Part shown: positions 1 through 5,011 of the stretch, one piece after another
Layout: every line of letters starts with the position of its first letter
How positions within the stretch are numbered: position 1 is the first letter of the stretch
Source: Chloroflexota bacterium
GTDB taxonomy: Bacteria > Chloroflexota > Anaerolineae > B4-G1 > SLSP01
DNA: 5,011 bases
Assembly (NCBI GenBank): GCA_022707725.1
Contig: JAKJAB010000263.1
Coordinates: forward strand, 1-5,011
Reading direction: 5' to 3'
Made by a program: the position numbers and the translations under genes
The notes under the pieces: generated by a model
The model's input: the letters and a program-made list of their open reading frames with translations, nothing else
The model's database searches: none
Told to the model about the DNA's origin: nothing

Positions 1-1231
1 CGAAGGTGCCGTCCAGCGTCGTGGCGCCCGAGTTGCGCAGGTCGATCACGCCGGCGGCGGCGCGCCCCTCGGGGCGGTGGCCCGTGACGCGCTCGATGGC
101 GTCGGCGCTCCAGTAGGTGCGCACGTCGGAGAACATCTGCGCCGTGCCGGTGAGCAAGTGCCCGAAGAGCATCGCAACGCCGTTCAGCGCGTCGTTTTCC
201 GTGGCGACGATATAAGGCTGGCGGATGCCGTTCCAGTCGAACGACGAGTCGAGAATTGCTTCCATAAAGTCGCCGTTGGGGAAGTGATCGGTCCACTGGC
301 GTTGCCCCTGGAAGCCTCCGGCAATCGCGTTGTGGCCCAGCGCCTCTTCTTCGTAGCCCAGCTCCGCCAGGCGTGGATTGCCCACCATCAAGTCGCGGGC
401 GATCAGCGCCATCTTCACCGACAGCTCCCAATCCTTATCCTTTTGCGCGCGGCTGCGCTGTTTTTCCGGCGGATTGCGATCCATGCCTTCGGGACAGTTT
501 GCCTTGACCCAGGCCAGCGCCCGTTCGAATTCCACCGGATCGTAGATGCCTTCTTCGAAGCGGCGGACGAACTCCGTCATATCCACAAACTCCGTGCGCA
601 TTCCCAGGTACTGCTCGAACAGCCACGGTTCCACAATCGATCCGGCGATGCCCATCGAGACGCCGCCCATCGACAGGTACGATTTGCCGCGCATCTGCGC
701 CACAGCCAGCCCGGCCTTCGCAAAGCGCAGCAGCTTCTCCTGCACGTCCGCGGGGATGCTGTCGTCGCCTGCGTCTTGCACGTCGCGCCCGTAGATACTG
801 AAGGCGGGCAGGCCCTTCTGCGTGTGCGCCGACATCACCGCCGCCAGATACACCGCGCCAGGGCGCTCGGTGCCGTTGAACCCCCACACGGCTTTGGGGA
901 TAAGCGGATCCATATCCATCGTCTCCGCGCCGTAACACCAGCACGGCGTCACCGTCAACGAGGCGCCGACGCCCTCACGCGCAAACTTTTCGGCGGTTTG
1001 TGCGGCTTCAGCTACCCCACCGATGCACGTATCGGCAATGACGCATTCGACGGGCAAGCCGTTCGGGTGGCGTAAATTCTCGCTGAGGAACGCGGCGACG
1101 GCTTGCGCCATGCCCATAGTCTGCGCTTCCAGCGACTCGCGCACCCCGCGCCGCCGCCCATCGATCGCCGGACGAATGCCTATCTTGGGCATATTTCCAA
1201 TCAAACGATTACGTGGTTCATTGGTCTTCAT
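1..1231 (-). CDS. fucI: L-fucose isomerase, N-terminal ~70%, cut by left window edge
   Basis: This enzyme interconverts L-fucose and L-fuculose (and D-arabinose and D-ribulose) in the cytoplasm, using Mn2+. The frame is open from an ATG at 1231 to the window edge, giving 410 codons; the E. coli protein has 591 residues, so about 190 are missing. From memory of E. coli FucI the match is close throughout: PKIGIRPAIDGRR (15-27), TPCWCYGAETMDMDP, WGFNGTERPGAVYLAA, GKSYLSMGGVSMGIAGS, GFQGQRQWTD, SSFDWNG and ATENDALNGVAM. Metal/catalytic residues Glu345 and Asp369 (in SDVRTYW) correspond to E. coli E337 and D361, with the same spacing of 24. The metal-binding His (E. coli H528) lies outside the window. 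I chose ATG 1231 because a strong GGGAGG ribosome-binding site lies 6 nt upstream; Met14 has none as good. The N-terminus is about 8 residues longer than in E. coli. It lies 61 bp downstream of the kinase gene, probably in the same operon. Confidence 0.96.
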   Translation of the reverse strand, partial: MKTNEPRNRLIGNMPKIGIRPAIDGRRRGVRESLEAQTMGMAQAVAAFLSENLRHPNGLPVECVIADTCIGGVAEAAQTAEKFAREGVGASLTVTPCWCYGAETMDMDPLIPKAVWGFNGTERPGAVYLAAVMSAHTQKGLPAFSIYGRDVQDAGDDSIPADVQEKLLRFAKAGLAVAQMRGKSYLSMGGVSMGIAGSIVEPWLFEQYLGMRTEFVDMTEFVRRFEEGIYDPVEFERALAWVKANCPEGMDRNPPEKQRSRAQKDKDWELSVKMALIARDLMVGNPRLAELGYEEEALGHNAIAGGFQGQRQWTDHFPNGDFMEAILDSSFDWNGIRQPYIVATENDALNGVAMLFGHLLTGTAQMFSDVRTYWSADAIERVTGHRPEGRAAAGVIDLRNSGATTLDGTF

Positions 1232-1235
1232 CAGT

Positions 1236-1243
1236 AACCTCCC
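1236..1243 (-). promoter_or_regulatory. Ribosome-binding site of fucI
   Basis: The minus strand reads GGGAGGTT here, with the GGAGG core separated from the ATG at 1231 by six bases (TTACTG). This near-ideal Shine-Dalgarno sequence decides the start of fucI in favour of the longer form over the in-frame Met14. A run of seven T residues sits just upstream on the minus strand, which may keep the site unstructured. Confidence 0.8.
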
Positions 1244-1280
1244 AAAAAAATCACAGATTAGAAAGAGAAATTAAACGGGC

Positions 1281-1294
1281 CAGCATCCAGCATC
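1281..1294 (-). repeat. Two tandem 7-bp copies at the end of the kinase gene
   Basis: CAGCATC occurs twice in direct succession on the plus strand (GATGCTG twice on the minus strand), overlapping the kinase TGA stop codon (1293-1295). The rest of the 61-bp kinase-fucI spacer is a T-rich, pyrimidine-rich stretch leading to the fucI ribosome-binding site. I see no terminator hairpin or clear promoter in it. A two-copy 7-mer could easily be chance. Confidence 0.5.
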
Positions 1295-2492
1295 AAACAG
1301 CCAACTGTCCCCCGCAATCTTGCGGGCCGAACCACAGCCCCTGGTCAACATTCCAGCCCCACCCCGGTAGTCTGAGCATGACCGGCAATTGCGTCCATCC
1401 CGCCTCGACGCGCTGCTGCACGGCTTTCCAGGATGGCACCCCACTCACCGCATCCGCAGCTTCGACGTTGCACGCACCCACTGCAACGGCCCCGGTCAAC
1501 ACGGCCTCCGGCGACAAGCGGTGCAGCAAGCCGGTCAGGAATCCGGCAATGGCGCAATCGCCCGCGCCCGTCGTCCCCACGAGGTTGGCGCGAAACGCCG
1601 GAGCGAGCAGCTCACGGTTGGTCCACGCGCGCGGCTGGATGCCCAGACGCTCCGCCGGGACGGTCATCCGCGCCGCATCAGACGTCGTGCGCAGATAGAT
1701 GCCCTGGCTGCCCAGTTTCAGCCCGACAATGGGGGCGCCCCAGCTCACCAGGCGCCCGGCTACATCGCGCAACAGGTCGCCATCCATCTGCAAAAGGACG
1801 TCGCCGCTTTTTTCCAGCGCGGCATAGCGCGCCGGGTCCACCATCAGCAGAGCCTCTTCCGCGCTCGGCAGGAAGACGTCCACCTGCGGGAGGACGCGCG
1901 CCAGCCACGCGGGCCAATCGACTTTTCCGGCCTCGGCGTGGGGGTCGGGGCGGCTCACGTCGAGCGAGGTGACCAGGCCCCGCGCCTTGACGCGCCGGAG
2001 CAGCGTCTCGAATTCCTGTCCGTCGTCCCGATAAAACCGGCGCATCAATGTGGGATAGCCGAAATGAAAGATACGCGCGTCGGCCAGCAGATCGTCGGGG
2101 ACATCGGCGGCGCAGAACGTGTCGTTGGGGCCGGGGTAATGGAGAAAAGTGCGGTCGATAGCCGGGGAGCTAAAAATAAGCGTGTACGAGCTGGACTCGC
2201 CCGCCGCAACCAACATCCCCTCGGCCAACACAGCGTCATAGCTGCGGAAGACGTCGAGCGTTGCCCGCCCGAAGGTATCGTCGCCGACTTTGCCCATCAA
2301 GCGCACGGGAACGCCCAGGCGATGCAGCGCCAGACCCGTATTGGAGACCGCGCCGCCTGTCGAGAGCGTCATCGGCCCCACGTTGACCAATCCGCCCGGC
2401 ACGAGCCATGTCGCCAGACTTTGACAACTTTCGGGCAAGGTCGGAATCACATCCAGGCACACGTGCCCAGCAACGATAACATCAGCTCTCAT
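1293..2492 (-). CDS. PfkB/ribokinase-family carbohydrate kinase
   Basis: A cytoplasmic ATP-dependent sugar (or sugar-acid/nucleoside) kinase of 399 residues. The N-terminal strand with Asp14 (VIVAGHVCLD) is the usual start of the family. GGAVSNTGLALHRLG at 46-60 is the PfkB signature-1 region, where the Gly-Gly pair and Asn51 contact substrate, followed by GKVGDDTFG (67-75). GTTGAGDCAIAGFL (306-319) is signature 2, with anion-hole glycines and catalytic base Asp312. It is longer than ribokinase (about 310 residues), with extra sequence before signature 2 (RLGIQPRAWTNRELLAP) and a Trp/Gly-rich C-terminal tail of about 35 residues. It starts 9 bp after the binding-protein gene with its ribosome-binding site across that gene's stop, so translational coupling is likely; fucI follows 61 bp downstream. 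The substrate cannot be read from sequence. The neighbour suggests L-fuculose or D-ribulose, but the usual fuculokinase belongs to the unrelated FGGY family, so that is only an inference. Confidence 0.93.
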   Translation of the reverse strand: MRADVIVAGHVCLDVIPTLPESCQSLATWLVPGGLVNVGPMTLSTGGAVSNTGLALHRLGVPVRLMGKVGDDTFGRATLDVFRSYDAVLAEGMLVAAGESSSYTLIFSSPAIDRTFLHYPGPNDTFCAADVPDDLLADARIFHFGYPTLMRRFYRDDGQEFETLLRRVKARGLVTSLDVSRPDPHAEAGKVDWPAWLARVLPQVDVFLPSAEEALLMVDPARYAALEKSGDVLLQMDGDLLRDVAGRLVSWGAPIVGLKLGSQGIYLRTTSDAARMTVPAERLGIQPRAWTNRELLAPAFRANLVGTTGAGDCAIAGFLTGLLHRLSPEAVLTGAVAVGACNVEAADAVSGVPSWKAVQQRVEAGWTQLPVMLRLPGWGWNVDQGLWFGPQDCGGQLAV

Positions 2493-2497
2493 CGAGC

Positions 2498-2504
2498 ACC
2501 TCTA
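2498..2504 (-). promoter_or_regulatory. Kinase ribosome-binding site overlapping upstream stop codon
   Basis: The minus strand reads TAGAGGT: the TAG stop of the binding-protein gene (2504-2502) runs directly into the AGAGG Shine-Dalgarno core (2503-2499), six bases before the kinase ATG at 2492. A second GAGG lies slightly upstream at 2510-2507. Ribosomes terminating on the first gene would sit on the initiation site of the second, which argues for one transcript and coupled translation. Confidence 0.75.
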
Positions 2505-3986
2505 TTCCTCCACGTCGTTCTTCGCGTTGATGACATCCAGCACCCGCACCTGGAAACTCGCCGCTGACGCATCCAGCAGCGTCTTGATGTTGGAATTGGG
2601 CGCGGCAAGGACCTGTTGCAAAACCCGTCCCAGTTCTTCGTAGAGTTCCTGCGCCGCGACGGGCGGCTCGCCGCGCACGGCGACGCCCGCGTGGATAAAG
2701 TTCGCGTAATTTGCCACCGGTACATTGGCGTATTTCTCGACGATGGCCGCCCGTTGTTGACCGTATTCACCGGTGAAGATGTTGATGTACGGCAGCCCCA
2801 CCAGTTCGCCATGTCCGGCTTGAAGCTGAACAGCGTGCTCGAAGGCCGCCAGATCGAATTCGCGCCAGGTGTCGAAGGCCAGCGCCGCTTCCAATGTCTC
2901 CGCCGATGACGCGGGATTGTACAACCACACGCTGCCCGTACCGAGCGTCGCGTTCGCGCCGCCGTTGGGCATACGGCCGAAGCCAATCTCATCAATGGGC
3001 AGATCATCAAGGTTGTGGATCATCCAGCCGAGCGTGTCGGCGCTGGCAATCGTCATCGCCGTCTTGCCACTGCCAAAGTCGAGCACCAGCGCGTAGTTGC
3101 CCCAGGTTGCAATATCGGACGTGGTCGCGTTGTCCTGCCAACGCAGATCGTGCATGAGTTGCATCGCGGCGACCATAGCGTTGTTGTTGTAGGCTGCGAC
3201 CCATCGACCATCCACCGATTGCACCGTGTCACCGCCGAACGTGACCATCAGCGCCACACTCATCCAGCCGCCGAGCGCGCCTTCGTTGCGGATGTTGAAC
3301 CCATCCACGCCCTCGAGCCTGGCGTGAATCCGGCGCGCGGCCTCACGCGCTTCACCCCAGGTTTGCGGCGGCTTGTCGGGATCGAGGCCGGCTTCCTCGA
3401 ACAGCCGGCGATTATACATAAGTCCCATACCATTGGCGGCGTGCGGCAGGCCATAAATTTTCCCGTAAGCGTCCTGCGCCAACGCCAAGATTGCCGGGTG
3501 ACAGGCGGCGAGATAGGGTATGTCTTCGACGTAGTCTGTGATGTCCGCCGCGTAACCGCTTTCGATAAGCCTGCGGGCATCGGTTAACTGCACGGCGTAG
3601 GTGTCTTCCAGAGGGCTATTAGCCCGTGCACTGAAAGTTTGCGGGTCGTAGCGATAGGGATGAGGGTCGATGATCACTTCAGGACGAATGGCGTGGAACT
3701 GCTCCAGCAACCAACGTTGCCGCTGAATTCCGAGCGCGTCATCCTCAAGCGCCGCGTCGGTGACACTGACCATCACCGGAATCAACGGGGTTGGCGTCAC
3801 TTCGACAATCTTCTCGACCGGAACTTCGACTATAACTTCCTGCGTGACGAGGACCTCCTTCTCGACTTCGCGCGTCACTATTACAGTCTCGATAACTTTT
3901 TCAGCTAACGGCGTCGCACAAGCAGTGAGCGCCGCCAACAACGAAACGGACAATGCGATAATAGTAAAAGAACGCAAACGCCTCAT
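2502..3986 (-). CDS. Extracellular sugar-binding lipoprotein of an ABC importer (family 1)
   Basis: A 494-residue solute-binding protein that would sit outside the membrane on a lipid anchor and deliver sugar to an ABC permease. Residues 1-22 are a lipoprotein signal peptide (MRRLR basic start, hydrophobic 8-20) with lipobox LTAC at 20-23, so Cys23 is the expected lipidated residue. Residues 29-67 form a Glu/Val-rich segment with repeated I/L-V-T-x-E-V and V-E-V-P/T-P units, ending VTPTP; such linkers are common in Chloroflexota binding proteins. The binding domain follows. YGLPHAANGMGLMYNRRLFEEAGL-type sequence around 172-196 (written here as a family pattern) then a PPQTWGEAREAA stretch is the hallmark of the MalE-like SBP_bac_1 family, and GLPYINIFTGEY lies near the C-terminus. 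The ATG at 3986 has GAGGG six bases upstream. No permease or ATPase gene is adjacent, so its partners are beyond the window. The ligand is unknown; fucose or another product of the GH3 enzyme is a guess from context. Confidence 0.92.
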   Translation of the reverse strand: MRRLRSFTIIALSVSLLAALTACATPLAEKVIETVIVTREVEKEVLVTQEVIVEVPVEKIVEVTPTPLIPVMVSVTDAALEDDALGIQRQRWLLEQFHAIRPEVIIDPHPYRYDPQTFSARANSPLEDTYAVQLTDARRLIESGYAADITDYVEDIPYLAACHPAILALAQDAYGKIYGLPHAANGMGLMYNRRLFEEAGLDPDKPPQTWGEAREAARRIHARLEGVDGFNIRNEGALGGWMSVALMVTFGGDTVQSVDGRWVAAYNNNAMVAAMQLMHDLRWQDNATTSDIATWGNYALVLDFGSGKTAMTIASADTLGWMIHNLDDLPIDEIGFGRMPNGGANATLGTGSVWLYNPASSAETLEAALAFDTWREFDLAAFEHAVQLQAGHGELVGLPYINIFTGEYGQQRAAIVEKYANVPVANYANFIHAGVAVRGEPPVAAQELYEELGRVLQQVLAAPNSNIKTLLDASAASFQVRVLDVINAKNDVEE

Positions 3987-3992
3987 CGAAAA

Positions 3993-3997
3993 CCCTC
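3993..3997 (-). promoter_or_regulatory. Ribosome-binding site of the solute-binding protein gene
   Basis: GAGGG on the minus strand lies six bases (TTTTCG) before the ATG at 3986. It supports this start, which also gives a well-formed lipoprotein signal peptide. I found no convincing -10/-35 pair upstream; any promoter would have to lie within or beyond the repeat arrays. Confidence 0.7.
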
Positions 3998-4014
3998 GGA
4001 CGAAGTAGAAATCA

Positions 4015-4052
4015 GGAGTAGGGAGTAGGAAGTAGGGGAGTAGGGGAGTAGG
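4015..4052. repeat. Short tandem array of GGAGTAG-type units, 7-8 bp period
   Basis: The plus strand carries five GAGTA-like cores starting at 4016, 4023, 4030 (AAGTA), 4038 and 4046, so the period is 7, 7, 8 and 8 bp. There is no C on the plus strand across the array. A degenerate GAAGTA follows at 4057-4062. It lies 28 bp upstream of the solute-binding protein start, outside coding sequence. The unit resembles the reverse complement of the neighbouring heptamer array (GAGTTAG/GAGTTGG), so the two are probably one repeat family in opposite orientation. Confidence 0.85.
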
Positions 4053-4081
4053 AAATGAAGTATCCCATTACTCCCAACTCC
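4037..4081 (-). other. Imperfect inverted repeat joining the two arrays; possible RNA hairpin
   Basis: Plus-strand 4037-4050 (GGAGTAGGGGAGTA) is nearly the reverse complement of 4069-4081 (TACTCCCAACTCC): 12 of 13 positions agree with one extra base. The loop is 18 nt. In a minus-strand transcript leaving the GH3 gene this could fold into a stem of about 12 pairs. No U-run follows, so it is not a standard intrinsic terminator; it could protect the 3' end of the GH3 message or simply follow from the inverted repeats. Confidence 0.45.
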
Positions 4082-4175
4082 TAGCTCTTAACTCTTAACT
4101 CCTAACTCGCAACCCGCAACTCTTAACTCGCAACTCCTAACTCGCAACTCGCAACTCTTAACTCGCAACTCGAAA
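4064..4175. repeat. Phased heptamer array, consensus CTCNNAA, 16 units
   Basis: From 4071 to 4175 fifteen units follow with an exact 7-bp period and no slippage: CTCCCAA, CTCCTAG, CTCTTAA (twice), CTCCTAA, CTCGCAA, CCCGCAA, CTCTTAA, CTCGCAA, CTCCTAA, CTCGCAA (twice), CTCTTAA, CTCGCAA and CTCGAAA. A weaker unit (CCCATTA, 4064-4070) precedes them in phase. Variation is concentrated in the central two bases, mainly GC, TT or CT, while CTC and AA are nearly fixed. The array fills the spacer between the GH3 and binding-protein genes and its right end runs into the last codons of GH3. Heptanucleotide intergenic repeats are known in cyanobacteria and other bacteria; their role is unclear. It is not a CRISPR array: units are far too short and there are no spacers. 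Confidence 0.93.
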
Positions 4176-5011
4176 ACTGCCAAGCGCCACTGGCGCGGAT
4201 GTACCGGGTTGACCACCGCCCAGCGCCACCTCGAAAAGGCCCGGTTCAACCATCGGTTCACCGTCGTCGGTAAAGCATGACATCTGCCCGGGCGTAAGTG
4301 TGAACGTGACGGTCTGCTGCGCGCCGGGTTTCAGGTGGATGCGCGCGAAACCTTGCAATTGTCGGATGGGGACAGGCACAGAGGCTTCCACATCGCGAAT
4401 GTACAATTGCACCACCTCATCGCCAGCCCGGTCGCCCGTGTTCGTAACGTTCACGCTGACCGTGAGGCTCTCGCCTGCCTTGATCTGGTCCGCGCTGAGG
4501 GTCATATCGCTGTAGGCGAAAGTCGTGTAGCTCAAGCCGTAGCCAAAGGGATAAAGGACTTCCCCATCAAAAAAGCGATAGGTGTGCCCTTGCATTGCAT
4601 AGTCGCGGAAGGGCGGCAGATCGTCCACAGACTTGTAGAACGTCACGGGCAGCCGTCCGGCGGGGTTGTAATCGCCGAAGAGCACGTCCGCCAGAGCTGT
4701 ACCGCCCTCTTCGCCGGGATACCACAGCTCGACAATCGCCGCTGCGTTTTGCTCAGCCCAGTTGACCGCGATCGCGCTGCCGTTGAGCAACACTACCACC
4801 AGCGGCTTGCCGGTCGCCGCTACGGCCTGCAACAGAGCCTCCTGCACGCCCGGCAGATCCAGGTCCGTACGGTCGCCGGTGCTCTGCTCCCCGGTCTTGA
4901 TGCCCTCTTCCTGGCCTTCCTCGCCCTCGACGAGCTGGGATAGCCCCATCACCGCGATCACCACATCGGCCTGTTTGGCTGCCGCGACGGCTGCCGCAAA
5001 ACCCGACTTGT
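4158..5011 (-). CDS. Glycoside hydrolase family 3 enzyme (beta-glucosidase/xylosidase-like), C-terminal part, cut by right edge
   Basis: This hydrolyses beta-linked glycosides, most likely releasing glucose or xylose. The frame is open to the right edge, with 283 residues visible before the TAA at 4160-4158; a GTG at 4964 is internal and not the start. Visible residues 1-165 are the GH3 C-terminal alpha/beta sandwich: ADVVIAVMGLS (14-24), an acidic loop (28-44), GDRTDLDLPG (45-54), KPLVVVLLNGSAIAVNWA (68-85), WYPGEEGGTALADVLFGDYN (96-115), PAGRLPVTFY and LYPFGYGLSYTTF (152-164). Residues about 168-283 are the fibronectin type III-like domain that ends many GH3 enzymes (VNVTNTGDRAGDEVVQLYI, then RQLQGFARIHLKPG). 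The nucleophile Asp, the barrel domain and any signal peptide are beyond the window; the general acid Glu probably lies in or near the acidic loop but I cannot assign it. Substrate specificity within GH3 cannot be settled. The last codons and the stop lie inside the heptamer array. Confidence 0.95.
   Translation of the reverse strand, partial: KSGFAAAVAAAKQADVVIAVMGLSQLVEGEEGQEEGIKTGEQSTGDRTDLDLPGVQEALLQAVAATGKPLVVVLLNGSAIAVNWAEQNAAAIVELWYPGEEGGTALADVLFGDYNPAGRLPVTFYKSVDDLPPFRDYAMQGHTYRFFDGEVLYPFGYGLSYTTFAYSDMTLSADQIKAGESLTVSVNVTNTGDRAGDEVVQLYIRDVEASVPVPIRQLQGFARIHLKPGAQQTVTFTLTPGQMSCFTDDGEPMVEPGLFEVALGGGQPGTSAPVALGSFRVAS

Noticed and set aside
77..1075. Plus-strand open frame (332 codons) over fucI
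   Set aside because: It is antisense to an unmistakable L-fucose isomerase and has no recognisable domain.
1232..1292. Terminator or riboswitch between the kinase gene and fucI
   Set aside because: There is a T-run on the minus strand but no GC-rich stem before it, and 61 bp is too short for a typical riboswitch.
1389..2567. Long plus-strand open frame (392 codons) over the kinase gene
   Set aside because: It is antisense to a clear PfkB kinase with intact motifs; its translation is rich in Arg, His, Gln and Ala with no recognisable domain, as expected for a GC-rich shadow frame.
4055..4100. Possible sigma-70 promoter (minus-strand GGATACT as -10) for the binding-protein operon
   Set aside because: No matching -35 box sits 16-18 bp upstream; that position holds repeat sequence, so the -10-like match is not convincing.
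4015..4175. CRISPR-like array
   Set aside because: The units are 7-8 bp and contiguous, with no spacers and no cas genes in view.
4335..4943. Plus-strand open frame (202 codons) over the GH3 gene
   Set aside because: Antisense to a well-supported GH3 C-terminal region, with no domain features.
4158..4964. Separate short gene starting at the GTG at 4964
   Set aside because: The frame continues upstream to the window edge with typical GH3 sequence (GFAAAVAAAKQADVV), so the GTG is an internal Val codon.

Overview
The window suggests a member of the Chloroflexota (Anaerolineae, Caldilineae or a related class). This is an inference from three things: GC-rich coding DNA, a solute-binding lipoprotein with a long Glu/Val-rich linker ending in Thr-Pro repeats (typical of that phylum), and an intergenic array of 7-bp repeats. 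There is no rRNA or other phylogenetic marker here, so this is a lean and not an identification.

All four genes lie on the minus strand, so they read right to left. (1) 5011-4158 is the 3' part of a glycoside hydrolase family 3 (GH3) enzyme; its N-terminal catalytic barrel is beyond the right edge. (2) 4157-3987 is a 171-bp spacer that is almost entirely repeats: a strictly phased heptamer array (CTCNNAA on the plus strand) facing a shorter GGAGTAG-type array in inverted orientation. (3) 3986-2502 is a lipid-anchored extracellular solute-binding protein of an ABC sugar importer. (4) 2492-1293 is a PfkB/ribokinase-family sugar kinase whose ribosome-binding site overlaps the stop codon of the binding-protein gene. 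(5) 1231-1 is L-fucose isomerase (fucI), cut by the left edge. No transporter permease or ATPase gene is in view.

Together the genes look like a carbohydrate-use locus. GH3 would release a monosaccharide from an oligosaccharide or glycoside, the lipoprotein would capture sugar at the membrane, and the isomerase and kinase would carry it into central metabolism. Binding protein, kinase and isomerase are closely spaced with good ribosome-binding sites and probably form one operon. Whether GH3 is co-transcribed across the repeat spacer cannot be told. The most notable metabolic point is that fucI is paired with a PfkB-type kinase and not, within view, with an FGGY-type fuculokinase (FucK).

I do not see a clear new defence, mobile or RNA system. 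The features most worth a second look are the phased heptamer array that runs into the GH3 stop codon, the inverted arrangement of the two arrays, and the unusual kinase-isomerase pairing. The long plus-strand open frames are antisense shadows of these genes.
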